Positions 47,193 to 56,435 of a stretch of DNA of 64,000 nucleotides are shown here, piece after piece; position 1 is the first letter of the stretch, and every line of letters starts with the position of its first letter. Source of the stretch: Vibrio diabolicus (lineage in GTDB: Bacteria; Pseudomonadota; Gammaproteobacteria; Enterobacterales; Vibrionaceae). The notes under the pieces are model-generated. The model saw nothing but the letters and a program-made list of their open reading frames with translations. It did no database searches and was not told where the DNA came from. The position numbers and the translations under genes were made by a program. The DNA is taken from NCBI GenBank assembly GCA_001048675.1, contig CCKK01000020.1:124001-188000 (forward strand). The letters run 5' to 3'.

Positions 47193-48641
47193 ATGAAATT
47201 TATTGTAAAGCCCCATCCAGAAATTTTTGTAAAAAGTGAATCTGTGCGTAAGCGCTTCACAAAGATTTTAGAGTGCAACATTCGTAACATCATTAAGAGC
47301 CGCACGGAATCTGTCGCGGTATTCAACCGTCGTGATCACATTGAAGTGACCTCTGAGAGTAACGAATTCCACGCTGAAGTTCTTGAGGTTTTGACTCATA
47401 CACCAGGCATTCACCACGTACTGGAAGTGAAGCAGACCGAATTTAAAGATTTGCACGATATCTTCGAACAAGTACTGGAGCTAAATCGCTCTGCACTCGA
47501 AAATAAAACCTTTGTTGTACGTGCGAAGCGTCGCGGTAAGCACGACTTTACCTCTATCGAACTAGAGCGTTATGTCGGCGGTGGTTTAAACCAAGCGATT
47601 GAGAGCGCAAGAGTTAAGCTGCAAAACCCAGACGTGACGATCAAGGTGGAAGTCTCGAATGATAAGCTAAACCAAGTGCTGGCTCGTCATAAAGGTTTAG
47701 GCGGCTTCCCACTGGGCACGCAAGAAGACGTGTTGAGCTTGATCTCTGGTGGTTTTGACTCTGGTGTTTCTAGCTATCTGCACATCAAACGTGGCTCAAA
47801 AGTACACTACTGTTTCTTTAACCTAGGTGGTCCAGCGCACGAAATCGGCGTTAAGCAGGTTTCTCACTACCTATGGAACAAATACGGCTCTTCAGCAAAA
47901 GTACGTTTCATCTCAGTTGATTTCGAACCTGTGGTTGCGGAAATCCTAGAGAAAGTCGATGACGGCCAAATGGGGGTTATCTTGAAGCGTATGTTCATGC
48001 GTGCAGCAGGCATGATCGCTCAGAAGATGAAGATCGAAGCATTGGTGACTGGCGAAGCGCTCGGTCAGGTATCGAGCCAAACGCTAACTAACCTCCGCCA
48101 TATCGATAACGTAACGGACACGTTGATTCTGCGCCCACTTATCAACTGGGATAAAGAAGACATCATTAACCTAGCACGCGAAATCGGCACAGAAGACTTT
48201 GCGAAGACTATGCCAGAGTATTGTGGTGTTATTTCTAAGAAGCCGACAGTAAAAGCGATTAAAGCGAAGCTAGAAGCGGAAGAAGAGAAATTTGACTTTA
48301 GCATTCTTGAGCAAGTAGTTCGTGATGCACGCATGATGGACATTCGTGATATCGCGAAAGAATCTGAGCAAGCTGCACCAGAAGTCGAGCAGGTTGAAGC
48401 GGTAGAAGAGCACGCGGTTGTGCTAGATATTCGTAGTCCTGAAGAGGAAGACGATAACCCGCTCGAAATCGAAGGTGTGGATGTGAAACATATCCCATTC
48501 TACAAGTTGGGTACACAGTTTGGTGATTTAGACCAATCTAAGACATATCTATTGTACTGTGAGCGTGGGGTGATGAGCCGTCTGCAAGCACTTTACTTGC
48601 AAGAGCAAGGCTTCAATAACGTAAAAGTTTACCGCCCATAG
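47193..48641 (+). CDS. thiI: tRNA 4-thiouridine synthase / thiamine sulfurtransferase ThiI
   Basis: Uses persulfide sulfur from IscS to thiolate U8 in tRNA and to supply the thiazole sulfur. Domains in 482 residues: N-terminal ferredoxin-like and THUMP (1-165), PP-loop ATPase with [13 protein letters not shown] (about 183-195), and a C-terminal rhodanese domain with Cys456 in LLYCERG, the same position as in E. coli. An acidic linker ([18 protein letters not shown]) joins them. Preceded by the pomB terminator and followed by its own. Confidence 0.96.
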   Translation: MKFIVKPHPEIFVKSESVRKRFTKILECNIRNIIKSRTESVAVFNRRDHIEVTSESNEFHAEVLEVLTHTPGIHHVLEVKQTEFKDLHDIFEQVLELNRSALENKTFVVRAKRRGKHDFTSIELERYVGGGLNQAIESARVKLQNPDVTIKVEVSNDKLNQVLARHKGLGGFPLGTQEDVLSLISGGFDSGVSSYLHIKRGSKVHYCFFNLGGPAHEIGVKQVSHYLWNKYGSSAKVRFISVDFEPVVAEILEKVDDGQMGVILKRMFMRAAGMIAQKMKIEALVTGEALGQVSSQTLTNLRHIDNVTDTLILRPLINWDKEDIINLAREIGTEDFAKTMPEYCGVISKKPTVKAIKAKLEAEEEKFDFSILEQVVRDARMMDIRDIAKESEQAAPEVEQVEAVEEHAVVLDIRSPEEEDDNPLEIEGVDVKHIPFYKLGTQFGDLDQSKTYLLYCERGVMSRLQALYLQEQGFNNVKVYRP

Positions 48642-48661
48642 TTGACTGATAAAAAGACGTT

Positions 48662-48699
48662 AAAAGGCGCAAATTGAGACATCAATTTGCGCCTTTTTT
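48662..48699 (+). terminator. Terminator after thiI
   Basis: AAAAGGCGCAAATTGA / TCAATTTGCGCCTTTT stem, GACA loop, T6. Confidence 0.93.
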
Positions 48700-48856
48700 G
48701 TTTTTTGATCGCGTTACAGCTAATCATTACTTAGCATAATGTTGAGGCTTATCGCAAAGCCATACACTTTTTGTTGATATAACGATAATTAATCCGAAAG
48801 AAGAGTAATAAAGTGATGTTGCTGCCAGATATGCGGATGAGATTTTCGATAGATAA

Positions 48857-49064
48857 AAAAACACCGCCTAATTTAGGCGGTGTAACAAATTTGACAGACA
48901 GGTCAAAAATAAATACAGGAAGTATATGTTTTGTCACAGGGAGTGTGGACAAAACATTATGGTAGAAATCTACCTAACTCGAAATACGAGTTTGCAAACA
49001 CAACATCGCAACAACGAAGCCAATTGATTTCCAAAGAAATCAAGCCGTTCAGGCTCGTGTTGCG
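48857..49064 (-). ncRNA. gcvB: Small RNA GcvB
   Basis: Hfq-dependent sRNA that represses amino-acid and peptide transport mRNAs. Read on the minus strand it has a 5' hairpin, the G/U-rich R1 seed region (GTTGTTGCGATGTTGTG then TTTGC, about 49018-48992), the conserved ACTTCCTGTA and CCTGTCTGTC blocks, and a terminator ACACCGCCTAA...TTAGGCGGTGT followed by T7. These blocks and their order match E. coli GcvB as I recall it. Promoter TTGTCG/TATATT lies just upstream and the gene is divergent from gcvA, as in enterobacteria. Length about 208 nt versus about 205 in E. coli. Confidence 0.92.
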
Positions 49065-49070
49065 GGGTGA

Positions 49071-49099
49071 AATATAGAATTTATCTGGCTGTTCGACAA
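49071..49099 (-). promoter_or_regulatory. Promoter of gcvB
   Basis: On the minus strand TTGTCG (49094-49099), 17-base spacer, TATATT (49071-49076), predicted start near 49064. A divergent TATAAT for gcvA lies at 49109-49114, so GcvA binding here could control both. Confidence 0.78.
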
Positions 49100-49154
49100 C
49101 GGACATTTTATAATGTTTCAGAATTAAAAAAACTAATCCTATTTGAGGTCCCAT

Positions 49155-50075
49155 ATGTCTCGCAGATTGCCTCCATTAAATTCGCTTCGAGTCTTCGAAG
49201 CGGCTGCTCGCCATCTCAGTTTTACGCGAGCGGCAGAAGAGTTGTTTGTTACTCAAGCCGCGGTCAGTCACCAAATTAAAGCACTCGAAGAGTTCTTATC
49301 GTTGAAGCTCTTTCGTCGCCGTAATCGTTCGCTATTGTTGACAGAAGAAGGACAAAGTTACTTTCTCGACATCAAAGATATTTTCACCTCGATTGCCGAG
49401 GCGACAGATAAGGTATTGGAACGTAGTGAAAAAGGGGCATTGACGATCAGTCTACCGCCGAGTTTTGCTATCCAATGGTTGGTGCCTCGTTTGGCCGATT
49501 TTAATGCTCAAGAGCCAGATATCGATGTACGTATTAAAGCTGTGGATATGGATGAAGGTTCACTGACTGATGATGTAGATGTGGCTATCTACTATGGTCG
49601 AGGGAATTGGCCGGGTTTGCGAGCGGATAAATTGTACCAAGAGTTTCTGATCCCACTTTGTTCACCTTCGTTACTTTTAGGTAACAAACCATTAGAATCT
49701 CTAAGTGACCTCAAATTACACACTTTGTTACATGATACTTCGCGTAAAGACTGGAAGCAGTTTGCGCGTCATTACAACATCGAAGGTATCAATGTAAACC
49801 ACGGTCCTATCTTCAGCCACTCGACGATGGTGCTACAGGCTGCTGCGCATGGTCAGGGGGTCGCGCTTGGTAACAACGTACTCGCCAAGCCAGAAATGGA
49901 AGCTGGACGACTCATAGCGCCATTCGACGAGGTGTTGATCTCCAAGAATGCATTCTACGTGGTGTGTCATGAACAGCAGGCAGATATGGGCCGAATCGCA
50001 ACGTTTAGAGACTGGATGTTGGCGACCGCGAGAAAAGAGCAAGAGGAAGTATTAGATGAGCCAATGGATAGTTGA
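49155..50075 (+). CDS. gcvA: LysR-type regulator GcvA
   Basis: Activates the glycine cleavage operon and gcvB in response to glycine, with GcvR. 306 residues: N-terminal winged helix (RRLPPLNSLRVFEAAARHLSFTRAAEELFVTQAAVSHQIKALE in parts, residues 3-60) and a C-terminal sensing domain. ATG 49155 has GAGG upstream. Divergent gcvB confirms the name. Its last 20 bases overlap the next gene. Confidence 0.93.
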   Translation: MSRRLPPLNSLRVFEAAARHLSFTRAAEELFVTQAAVSHQIKALEEFLSLKLFRRRNRSLLLTEEGQSYFLDIKDIFTSIAEATDKVLERSEKGALTISLPPSFAIQWLVPRLADFNAQEPDIDVRIKAVDMDEGSLTDDVDVAIYYGRGNWPGLRADKLYQEFLIPLCSPSLLLGNKPLESLSDLKLHTLLHDTSRKDWKQFARHYNIEGINVNHGPIFSHSTMVLQAAAHGQGVALGNNVLAKPEMEAGRLIAPFDEVLISKNAFYVVCHEQQADMGRIATFRDWMLATARKEQEEVLDEPMDS

Positions 50076-50679
50076 GGGACCTGAGAGCGGTCCTCTATTT
50101 ATCTTTGCCCATGGCGCTGGAGCGGGGATGGAACATGATTTCATGGCCGCCGTTGCCAAAGGATTAGTTGAGCAAGGAATTCGCGTGGTGCGATTTAACT
50201 TCCCGTATATGATTAAGCGAGCGGAAGATGGGAAAAAGCGTCCACCAGATCGTGCGCCAAAACTGCTGGAAGCCTATGAAGAAGTGATTGCTCACTTTAC
50301 CTCTCAACCTATTGTCATTGGTGGTAAGTCAATGGGTGGCCGCATGTCGAGTTTACTGGCTGAAAATGAGCTGGTGGCGGGCATTGCCTGTTTAGGGTTT
50401 CCATTTCACCCACCGGGAAAGCCAGAAAAGTTCAAAGGCGATCACTTAGCGAATATCGAGAAACCTACGCTGATTCTACAAGGGGAGCGAGACGCCTTTG
50501 GTAAGCGTGAGGAATTCGATGACTTTGTCCTTTCATCGCAAGTTAAGGTGAGTTTTTTACCCGATGGTGACCATAGCTTTAAACCGCGCAAGAGCTCAGG
50601 CCATACCGAGGCGGGTAACATCGAGCTCGCGGTAGAGCAGTTAGCGGCGTTTATCAAAGAGGTGTACCGTGAAAAGTAA
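50056..50679 (+). CDS. Alpha/beta hydrolase family protein
   Basis: A 207-residue cytosolic protein of the KANL3/Tex30-like hydrolase group. Visible are the oxyanion-side FAHGAGAGMEHDFM, the nucleophile elbow GGKSMGGRMSSLL (Ser in GKSMGG), a late Asp (QGERDAFG) and His (PDGDHSFKPRKSSG), giving a complete Ser-Asp-His triad. Substrate unknown. It overlaps gcvA by 20 bases and the next gene by 11, so it is probably translated from one message with them. Confidence 0.88.
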   Translation: MSQWIVEGPESGPLFIFAHGAGAGMEHDFMAAVAKGLVEQGIRVVRFNFPYMIKRAEDGKKRPPDRAPKLLEAYEEVIAHFTSQPIVIGGKSMGGRMSSLLAENELVAGIACLGFPFHPPGKPEKFKGDHLANIEKPTLILQGERDAFGKREEFDDFVLSSQVKVSFLPDGDHSFKPRKSSGHTEAGNIELAVEQLAAFIKEVYREK

Positions 50680-51067
50680 GTGGTTACTCTCATTTTCTGG
50701 TCTGTCTGGGCTGGTTTCTGTCGCTCTAGGTGCCTTTGCTGCACATGGGCTAAAAGCTCAGTTGGCTCCGTATTTACTTGGCGTATTTGAGACTGGAGTG
50801 TTGTACCAATTTATTCACACGCTGGCGATTGTGTTTTGTGCGGTTTTATTGCTATTGAATTTGGGACAAAAAGCACAAAAATATTTTTTCATTGCAGCGA
50901 TTTGCTTTATCATCGGCATCTTTTGTTTTAGCGGCAGTCTTTACGCGCTGGCGCTGACAGGCATTAAGTGGTTTGGGCCGATTACTCCAATGGGAGGATT
51001 ACTGTTCATGATTGGTTGGTGTCTGTTCTTTTTTGCTGCGTTCAATATCAAAGAGGTCTCCAAGTGA
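50669..51067 (+). CDS. DUF423 inner-membrane protein (YgdD-like)
   Basis: A 132-residue protein with four hydrophobic segments (about 8-27, 43-63, 72-92, 104-124). The [19 protein letters not shown] start is the DUF423 signature. E. coli ygdD also sits between gcvA and rlmM. Function unknown. GTG 50669 overlaps the hydrolase gene and its stop overlaps the rlmM start, suggesting coupled translation. Confidence 0.88.
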   Translation: MKSKWLLSFSGLSGLVSVALGAFAAHGLKAQLAPYLLGVFETGVLYQFIHTLAIVFCAVLLLLNLGQKAQKYFFIAAICFIIGIFCFSGSLYALALTGIKWFGPITPMGGLLFMIGWCLFFFAAFNIKEVSK

Positions 51068-52155
51068 AACAACTAATGCTCTATTGCCGTTCTGGCTTTG
51101 AGAAAGAGTGTGCTGGTGAAATTCAGGACAAAGCGACACAGTTGGAAGTGTATGGCTTCCCTCGTGTGAAGAGAAACTCAGGTTATGTTGTCTTCGAGTG
51201 TTACCAAGATGGAGATGCGGACAAACTTGCGAGAGGTTTGGACTTTAAGTCGTTAATCTTCGCTCGCCAAATGTTTGCGGTAGCGGCTGAGTTTCAATCG
51301 CTGCCAAGTGATGACCGCATTAGCCCAATTTTGAATGAGCTAGCAGACATTGAAGCGTTTCCTCGCTGTGGAGATTTGAGAATTGAAACTCCGGATACGA
51401 ATGAAGCGAAAGAGCTACTGAAGTTCTGCCGTAAATTTACTGTCCCAATGCGTCAAGCGTTGCGCGGTAAAGGTTTAATGTTGAACAAAGACAACGCGAA
51501 GAAGCCAGTACTGCACATTTGTTTTGTGGAGCCTGGCCACTGTTATGTAGGTTATTCTTACACAGACAATAACTCTCAGTTCTTCATGGGTATTCCTCGC
51601 CTTAAGTTCCCAGCAGACGCCCCAAGTCGTTCAACGCTTAAACTGGAAGAAGCATTTCACGTCTTTATTCCACGTGAAGAGTGGGATGAGCGTTTGGCTC
51701 CAGGAATGTGGGGGGTCGATTTAGGGGCATGTCCAGGCGGTTGGACGTACCAACTGGTGAAGCGCTCGATGTTCGTTCACTGTGTCGATAACGGCATGAT
51801 GGCAGACAGCTTGATGGAAACCGGCCAGATCAAGCATCATATGGTGGATGGTTTTAAATTCGAACCAGACCGTAAGAACGTAACATGGATTGTTTGTGAC
51901 ATGGTAGAAAAGCCAGCTCGTGTTGCTCACCTTATGGGCCAGTGGCTGTTAAAAGGTTGGGCGAAAGAGGCAATCTTTAACCTTAAGCTGCCAATGAAAG
52001 GCCGCTATGACGAGGTACTGCAAGACCTTGAAAACCTGAAGCAGTTCCTGATTGATAATAAGGTAAAGTTCAGACTACAAGCTAAGCATTTGTATCATGA
52101 TCGTGAAGAAATCACGATTCATATCCAGTGTCTATCGAACATTTCGCCGTACTAA
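51064..52155 (+). CDS. rlmM: 23S rRNA 2'-O-ribose C2498 methyltransferase
   Basis: SAM-dependent enzyme that methylates C2498 of 23S rRNA. 363 residues: N-terminal THUMP-containing half and a Rossmann-fold methyltransferase half with [16 protein letters not shown] (SAM loop), [18 protein letters not shown] 51064 gives [13 protein letters not shown], the usual start, and overlaps the preceding stop. Ends at a two-sided terminator. Confidence 0.95.
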   Translation: MKQLMLYCRSGFEKECAGEIQDKATQLEVYGFPRVKRNSGYVVFECYQDGDADKLARGLDFKSLIFARQMFAVAAEFQSLPSDDRISPILNELADIEAFPRCGDLRIETPDTNEAKELLKFCRKFTVPMRQALRGKGLMLNKDNAKKPVLHICFVEPGHCYVGYSYTDNNSQFFMGIPRLKFPADAPSRSTLKLEEAFHVFIPREEWDERLAPGMWGVDLGACPGGWTYQLVKRSMFVHCVDNGMMADSLMETGQIKHHMVDGFKFEPDRKNVTWIVCDMVEKPARVAHLMGQWLLKGWAKEAIFNLKLPMKGRYDEVLQDLENLKQFLIDNKVKFRLQAKHLYHDREEITIHIQCLSNISPY

Positions 52156-52194
52156 TTCTATCTCCGAGTCATTTGGGGATAGTCCCGAGAATAG

Positions 52195-52222
52195 AAAAAA
52201 GCGCCTTCAAATGGCGCTTTTT
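52195..52222. terminator. Shared terminator of rlmM and xni
   Basis: AAAAAAGCGCC / GGCGCTTTTTT stem with a seven-base loop. It works on both strands. Confidence 0.9.
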
Positions 52223-52263
52223 TATTGTCTGAGAGCTTTATGGTTTGAAAGCATCATCAGACA

Positions 52264-53046
52264 CTATTCCGCTTTATTTGGTCCTGTAAAGCGAATGTCC
52301 TGTAAGTTAAAGCCGAGTTCAATGTCGCACTTTAAAGCCGCGACGCGTTTACATAAGCGTGCAGACTCAATGTGCTCGTCTAATTTTTTACGGTATTTCG
52401 GTGCGAGGTCTTCACTGGCGTAGGCTGCTTCAATATTCTCAAACTGAGTAAGAATCTCTTTCGCCGCTTTTGGTCCAATGCCCTGAACCCCCGGCACTTG
52501 GCTAGAGCTGATCCCCGTTAACCCCCAATAATCGGCCAGTTGGCTCGGTTTTACGCCGAACTCTTTTTCGATAAACGGTTCATCTAACCAACGATGTTGG
52601 AAGTAATCACGGATCTGTAGGGTAGGAGAAAGCAGCTGACAGTAGCCTTTATCCGTAGAAACGATGGTGACTTTTTCACCATGACTGGCCACTTTCGTCG
52701 CGAGAGTAGCAACCAAGTCGTCCGCTTCATCGCCTTCAGAAAGCAATGAATCAATACCTTGTTCCCACCATGCTTGCTGAATCGCATCTAGACCTTGCAT
52801 CAGTGGTTCCGGCATTGGTTTTCGATTTTGCTTATAGTCTGGGAGAATCTCAGCTCGCCATCCTCTGTTTTGTTCATGGTGATCGAAAACCGCGATGATG
52901 TGTGTCGGGTTGGCTTCTGACAGAATGCGAGTGAGGGTTCTTTGTGTCGTGGTGATGGTTCTTGCTATGTCGGTTGGATCCGGTTGTGCAGAGTGCACAC
53001 GGCGGATCAGGTTTAGGGCATCAATAATAACAAGATGAATAGACAT
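52264..53046 (-). CDS. xni: Flap endonuclease Xni (exonuclease IX-like)
   Basis: A 260-residue 5'-3' nuclease domain like that of DNA polymerase I, without polymerase. Acidic metal residues are seen in VIIDALNLIRR, EGDEADDLVATLA, and STDKGYCQLL; the VPGVQGIGPKAAKEIL block is the helix-hairpin-helix DNA-binding motif. E. coli Xni lacks some metal ligands and is a structure-specific flap endonuclease. Neighbour ppnN (ygdH) matches E. coli synteny. Confidence 0.93.
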   Translation of the reverse strand: MSIHLVIIDALNLIRRVHSAQPDPTDIARTITTTQRTLTRILSEANPTHIIAVFDHHEQNRGWRAEILPDYKQNRKPMPEPLMQGLDAIQQAWWEQGIDSLLSEGDEADDLVATLATKVASHGEKVTIVSTDKGYCQLLSPTLQIRDYFQHRWLDEPFIEKEFGVKPSQLADYWGLTGISSSQVPGVQGIGPKAAKEILTQFENIEAAYASEDLAPKYRKKLDEHIESARLCKRVAALKCDIELGFNLQDIRFTGPNKAE

Positions 53047-53060
53047 AATGACTTAGCAAT

Positions 53061-53082
53061 AAAAAAGGGGCGTAATGCCCCT
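53061..53082 (-). terminator. Terminator after ppnN
   Basis: On the minus strand GGGGC / GCCCC with ATTAC loop followed by T6, between ppnN and xni. Confidence 0.85.
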
Positions 53083-53104
53083 AGTGTAACGAATGCTAGC
53101 CTGA

Positions 53105-54481
53105 CTATCGACCACCAATTTCTGGGTGAGCGATGCGATAACACGGTTCGTAGTCTGAACCGCCAGGCAATTTCATTCGGTGTTGTTCGACAAAGTCTTG
53201 TAGTAACTTATCGAGCTTTTTCATTAGCACAGGATCACCGTGAATGGTGAAAGGGCCTCGACGTTCGATTTCTCGAATGCCTTCGGCTTTTACGTTACCA
53301 GCCACGATACCGGAGAAGGCTTGACGCAGGTTGGCCGCTAAGACTTGAGGTTCTTGATCTAAGCTTAAATCCAATTGCTCCATCGACTCATGAGTTGGAT
53401 CGAATGGTAACTGGAAGTTAGGCTCGATTTTTAATGACCAGTTAAAGCTATAAGCATCGCCTTTCTCTTTTCGGTGAAGGCGAACAGAGTCCATGGAGCG
53501 CTTCATGATACGTGCCACTTCTGCCGGATCGTCAATGACGATCTCGTAATGCTTTTGACCTTCTTCGCCAAGTGTATCGCGAACAAACTCGTCGATAGAG
53601 CGGAAGTACTCTTCACTCTCTTTTGGTCCAGTTAACACGATAGGCATTGGCTGATCGGCGTTGTCTGGATGCATCATAATGCCAAGAATATACAGCAACT
53701 CTTCTGCAGTACCCGGACCACCAGGGAAAATCACAATGCCATGCGCCATACGTACAAAGGCTTCCAAACGCTTTTCGATGTCCGGCATGATAACCAGCTC
53801 ATTCACGATTGGGTTTGGTGGCTCGGCTGCAATAATCGAAGGTTCGGTTAAACCAAGATAACGTTGCTGAGTATAACGCTGCTTCGCATGTCCGATAGCG
53901 GCACCTTTCATTGGCCCTTCCATCGCACCAGGGCCACAACCCGTGCAGATATTAAGTTCACGCAAGCCAAGCTCGTTACCGACTTCACGTGTATATTGAT
54001 ATTCCACGCCATTGATAGAGTGACCACCCCAACACACGACGAGGTTTGGCTCGATACCTGGTGTGAGTGCTCTGGCATTACGCAGAATACCGAACACGAG
54101 GTTAGTGATGTGAATTGGGTTCGTCAGGTTGAGTCGTTGTGCGTCTGCTAAGTGCATGTTGACATAAACGATATCGCGTAACACGGAGAACAGATGCTCT
54201 TGGATACCTTTAATTATCTCGCCATCGACAAAGGCGTGCTCAGGTGGGTTAGTCAGTTCAAGCTTAATACCACGCTCGCGGCGCACTACGTTGACATCAA
54301 ACGACTGGTGTTTATCGAGCAGCTCTTTCGAGTTATCGGTATGACTGCCGGAGTTCAACACCGCTAACGTGCAGTTGCGGTACAGTTGATAAAGTTCACT
54401 CGAGGCCGTGTTTTTTAAGCGCTCTACTTCTAATTGAGATAGCAAGTCCATGCTACCAGCGGGGCTTATATGGGTAATCAT
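53105..54481 (-). CDS. ppnN: Pyrimidine/purine nucleotide 5'-monophosphate nucleosidase
   Basis: Cleaves nucleoside monophosphates to base and ribose-5-phosphate; in E. coli it is stimulated by (p)ppGpp. 458 residues. The LOG-type Rossmann core shows [21 protein letters not shown] and the [15 protein letters not shown] motif (catalytic Glu). N- and C-terminal extra domains match the E. coli YgdH length (454). Same strand as xni, separated by a terminator. Confidence 0.94.
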   Translation of the reverse strand: MITHISPAGSMDLLSQLEVERLKNTASSELYQLYRNCTLAVLNSGSHTDNSKELLDKHQSFDVNVVRRERGIKLELTNPPEHAFVDGEIIKGIQEHLFSVLRDIVYVNMHLADAQRLNLTNPIHITNLVFGILRNARALTPGIEPNLVVCWGGHSINGVEYQYTREVGNELGLRELNICTGCGPGAMEGPMKGAAIGHAKQRYTQQRYLGLTEPSIIAAEPPNPIVNELVIMPDIEKRLEAFVRMAHGIVIFPGGPGTAEELLYILGIMMHPDNADQPMPIVLTGPKESEEYFRSIDEFVRDTLGEEGQKHYEIVIDDPAEVARIMKRSMDSVRLHRKEKGDAYSFNWSLKIEPNFQLPFDPTHESMEQLDLSLDQEPQVLAANLRQAFSGIVAGNVKAEGIREIERRGPFTIHGDPVLMKKLDKLLQDFVEQHRMKLPGGSDYEPCYRIAHPEIGGR

Positions 54482-54593
54482 AACGCCTCCTTGTGTTGCA
54501 TTATTTTGAGGGAAAGTACCAACTCACCTTTTTGGGTTATACGTATGGTTTGATGAAAGGCAGTTGGCCGATTTGGTTTTATGGTTATTGACT

Positions 54594-54656
54594 CCCAAGC
54601 AACCTCAAGATGGTACATTCGCGTTCTGTAAATGCATCATCTTGAAGTGACTTGGG
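54594..54656. repeat. Dispersed intergenic inverted repeat
   Basis: CCCAAGCAACCTCAAGATG (54594-54612) and CATCTTGAAGTGACTTGGG (54638-54656) are inverted copies matching at 16 of 19 positions, around a 25-base centre. I recall similar ACCCAAGT..CCTCAAGATG arms as a common Vibrio intergenic repeat; a related element lies at 35537. Confidence 0.7.
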
Positions 54657-54771
54657 TTTTTACAGCTTAGCAGACTGAAAGGGAAGAAATGTGATAACTC
54701 GTTGAAAATGGGTGGTTATAAAGCGTAAATTGCGCCAATTCTGGTTTGTTTGTTCGCTTTTTGTACTAAAT

Positions 54772-56337
54772 CTAGCTCCAGTTAAGCTGATTTGTTCCAC
54801 GTTTTTTAGCGTCCGCAAGCATCTTGCCGAGTCGATCGAGTACATACTCTGTCGTATCGGACTCTTTAAAAGAGGTCGACACAGCCGCTAGGGTGATCAT
54901 GATATTTTGCTCACGGAACTTAAATGGTAATTGGCTAATATCACGCTGGATATGTTTAATGAGATCCAGTGTGTACTCTTCAGATTGTTCTGGAACGAGT
55001 AAAATAAACTCTTCACCACCAAAGCGAGCTACCGTCTCAGTTTCTGATACGCGTTTATTAATGGTGCGAGCGATGATCTTCAACGCTTTATCACCAGCCG
55101 TATAGCCATAGCTGTCATTCACCGCTTTGAAGTTATCAACGTCAAACAACACTACACGCAGGTTCTGTTGAGAGCGAATCCAACGGCGATACTCTAGCTC
55201 TAGTCGATCATTAAATGCGGTGCGGTTATAGACTTTCGTCAGAGGGTCGAGCAACATGCGCTGAGCTTGGTCATCTAAGCGTCGACGATGATCTTGGGTG
55301 GTTTCAAACACGGCTTCGAGCTGGTTCTTACTGTAATTCAAACGCTCTTGCAGCGCTTGTTCTCGTTCTTCCGTCATTTTAAGTCGCTCTGTCAGCGACG
55401 CCATTTTCGCAAGTAACGGGGCGATTTCTTTTTTTACATCCGCTAGATCTTGAGCTTGGTCGAGCGATAGTTGACTCAATTCAACTAGACTGTTCATTTC
55501 TGTGTTGAGCTCTTGGCGGTGCTCAAAGTAAGTATGATGTTGGTCGACGTTCTGATGAACGGTTTTTAGATTACTTGCGAGAGAAGTGTTCAGTTGATCA
55601 AGGAATTGGCTAGACGCTTCGCGCTCAAACTTGGTTGCTTCGACAACCAATTTCAGCGTTGAGAGCGTAAGCTCAATGAGAGACTCTGCACTCACGCCAA
55701 GAAGCAGCTTAGCCCGAATATCGAGCAATCGATCTCCCGTTTCTCCCTCAAAATCCAGCTCGGTGATGGTATGTTGTAGATCGCTGGCTAAGCACTCAAG
55801 TTGAGACTTATCAGGATTATTCTCAAACTCACTGAGATGCAAACGCGAGTTGGAAGTGATGATTTTCAGAGCGCGTTCGTAAATGCTCAGTAGCTTAGTG
55901 GCTTGATCGGCTTTATTGCTGGCATGAGCTTCTGAGAAACTCATTAAGTTCCGTAGTTCACGTTTTAACTGCGCAGGTAAACCTGTGACACGTTGGAGTG
56001 TTTCACCACTGTGTTTGATTTGTTCGTCTAGGTAGCCGTTCTGTTTGTCCATCGTCTTCGACTGCTGTTTGAGCATTCTCTCTAATACCGCTAAACGTGG
56101 GATAAGAGTACTGATATCTTTTTGATGTTGCAGCTCTTGTTGGATTTCAAACAGGTAATTGGATACCTGGGTATTCGAACCCTGGCAAGCTGAAGACAAT
56201 GATGCCACAACGCGTTTAAGAACTTGTTGTTCACGTTTGAATTTGAGTGAAGTATCACGATGTGTCAGTCTGAGTTGGTCAAGTTGACAACTCAGCTGAT
56301 GAAGCTGCGACTGAATATCGGATTCCAAGATTCCCAT
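54772..56337 (-). CDS. Diguanylate cyclase (GGDEF) with long coiled-coil N-terminus
   Basis: Makes cyclic di-GMP from two GTP. The 521-residue protein has no signal peptide or membrane segment: residues 1-350 are helical and Gln/Leu-rich, likely coiled coils for dimerisation or partner binding, and the C-terminal 170 form the catalytic domain with GGEEF at 440-444 and the metal-binding FDVDNFKAVNDSYGYTAGD. An inhibitory RxxD site is absent before the motif (SETE there), so product feedback is unlikely. It sits 98 bases downstream of the TPR/degenerate GGDEF gene on the same strand, suggesting a functional pair. The input signal is unknown. Confidence 0.9.
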   Translation of the reverse strand: MGILESDIQSQLHQLSCQLDQLRLTHRDTSLKFKREQQVLKRVVASLSSACQGSNTQVSNYLFEIQQELQHQKDISTLIPRLAVLERMLKQQSKTMDKQNGYLDEQIKHSGETLQRVTGLPAQLKRELRNLMSFSEAHASNKADQATKLLSIYERALKIITSNSRLHLSEFENNPDKSQLECLASDLQHTITELDFEGETGDRLLDIRAKLLLGVSAESLIELTLSTLKLVVEATKFEREASSQFLDQLNTSLASNLKTVHQNVDQHHTYFEHRQELNTEMNSLVELSQLSLDQAQDLADVKKEIAPLLAKMASLTERLKMTEEREQALQERLNYSKNQLEAVFETTQDHRRRLDDQAQRMLLDPLTKVYNRTAFNDRLELEYRRWIRSQQNLRVVLFDVDNFKAVNDSYGYTAGDKALKIIARTINKRVSETETVARFGGEEFILLVPEQSEEYTLDLIKHIQRDISQLPFKFREQNIMITLAAVSTSFKESDTTEYVLDRLGKMLADAKKRGTNQLNWS

Positions 56338-56435
56338 GAAGTGACTACGGTTAAGTCCATGTACTACTGATAATTATCCGATAATAACAAAAAACGTTAT
56401 AGCGTCATTAGTTATTATGTCTAACAGGCGTTTAA

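Noticed and set aside
47027..47239. 70-codon frame before thiI
   Set aside because: Begins in the pomB terminator and overlaps the thiI start in another frame; no ribosome site.
48957..49154. 65-codon minus-strand frame upstream of gcvA
   Set aside because: It lies on the GcvB sRNA and its promoter, with no ribosome site; the frame is incidental.
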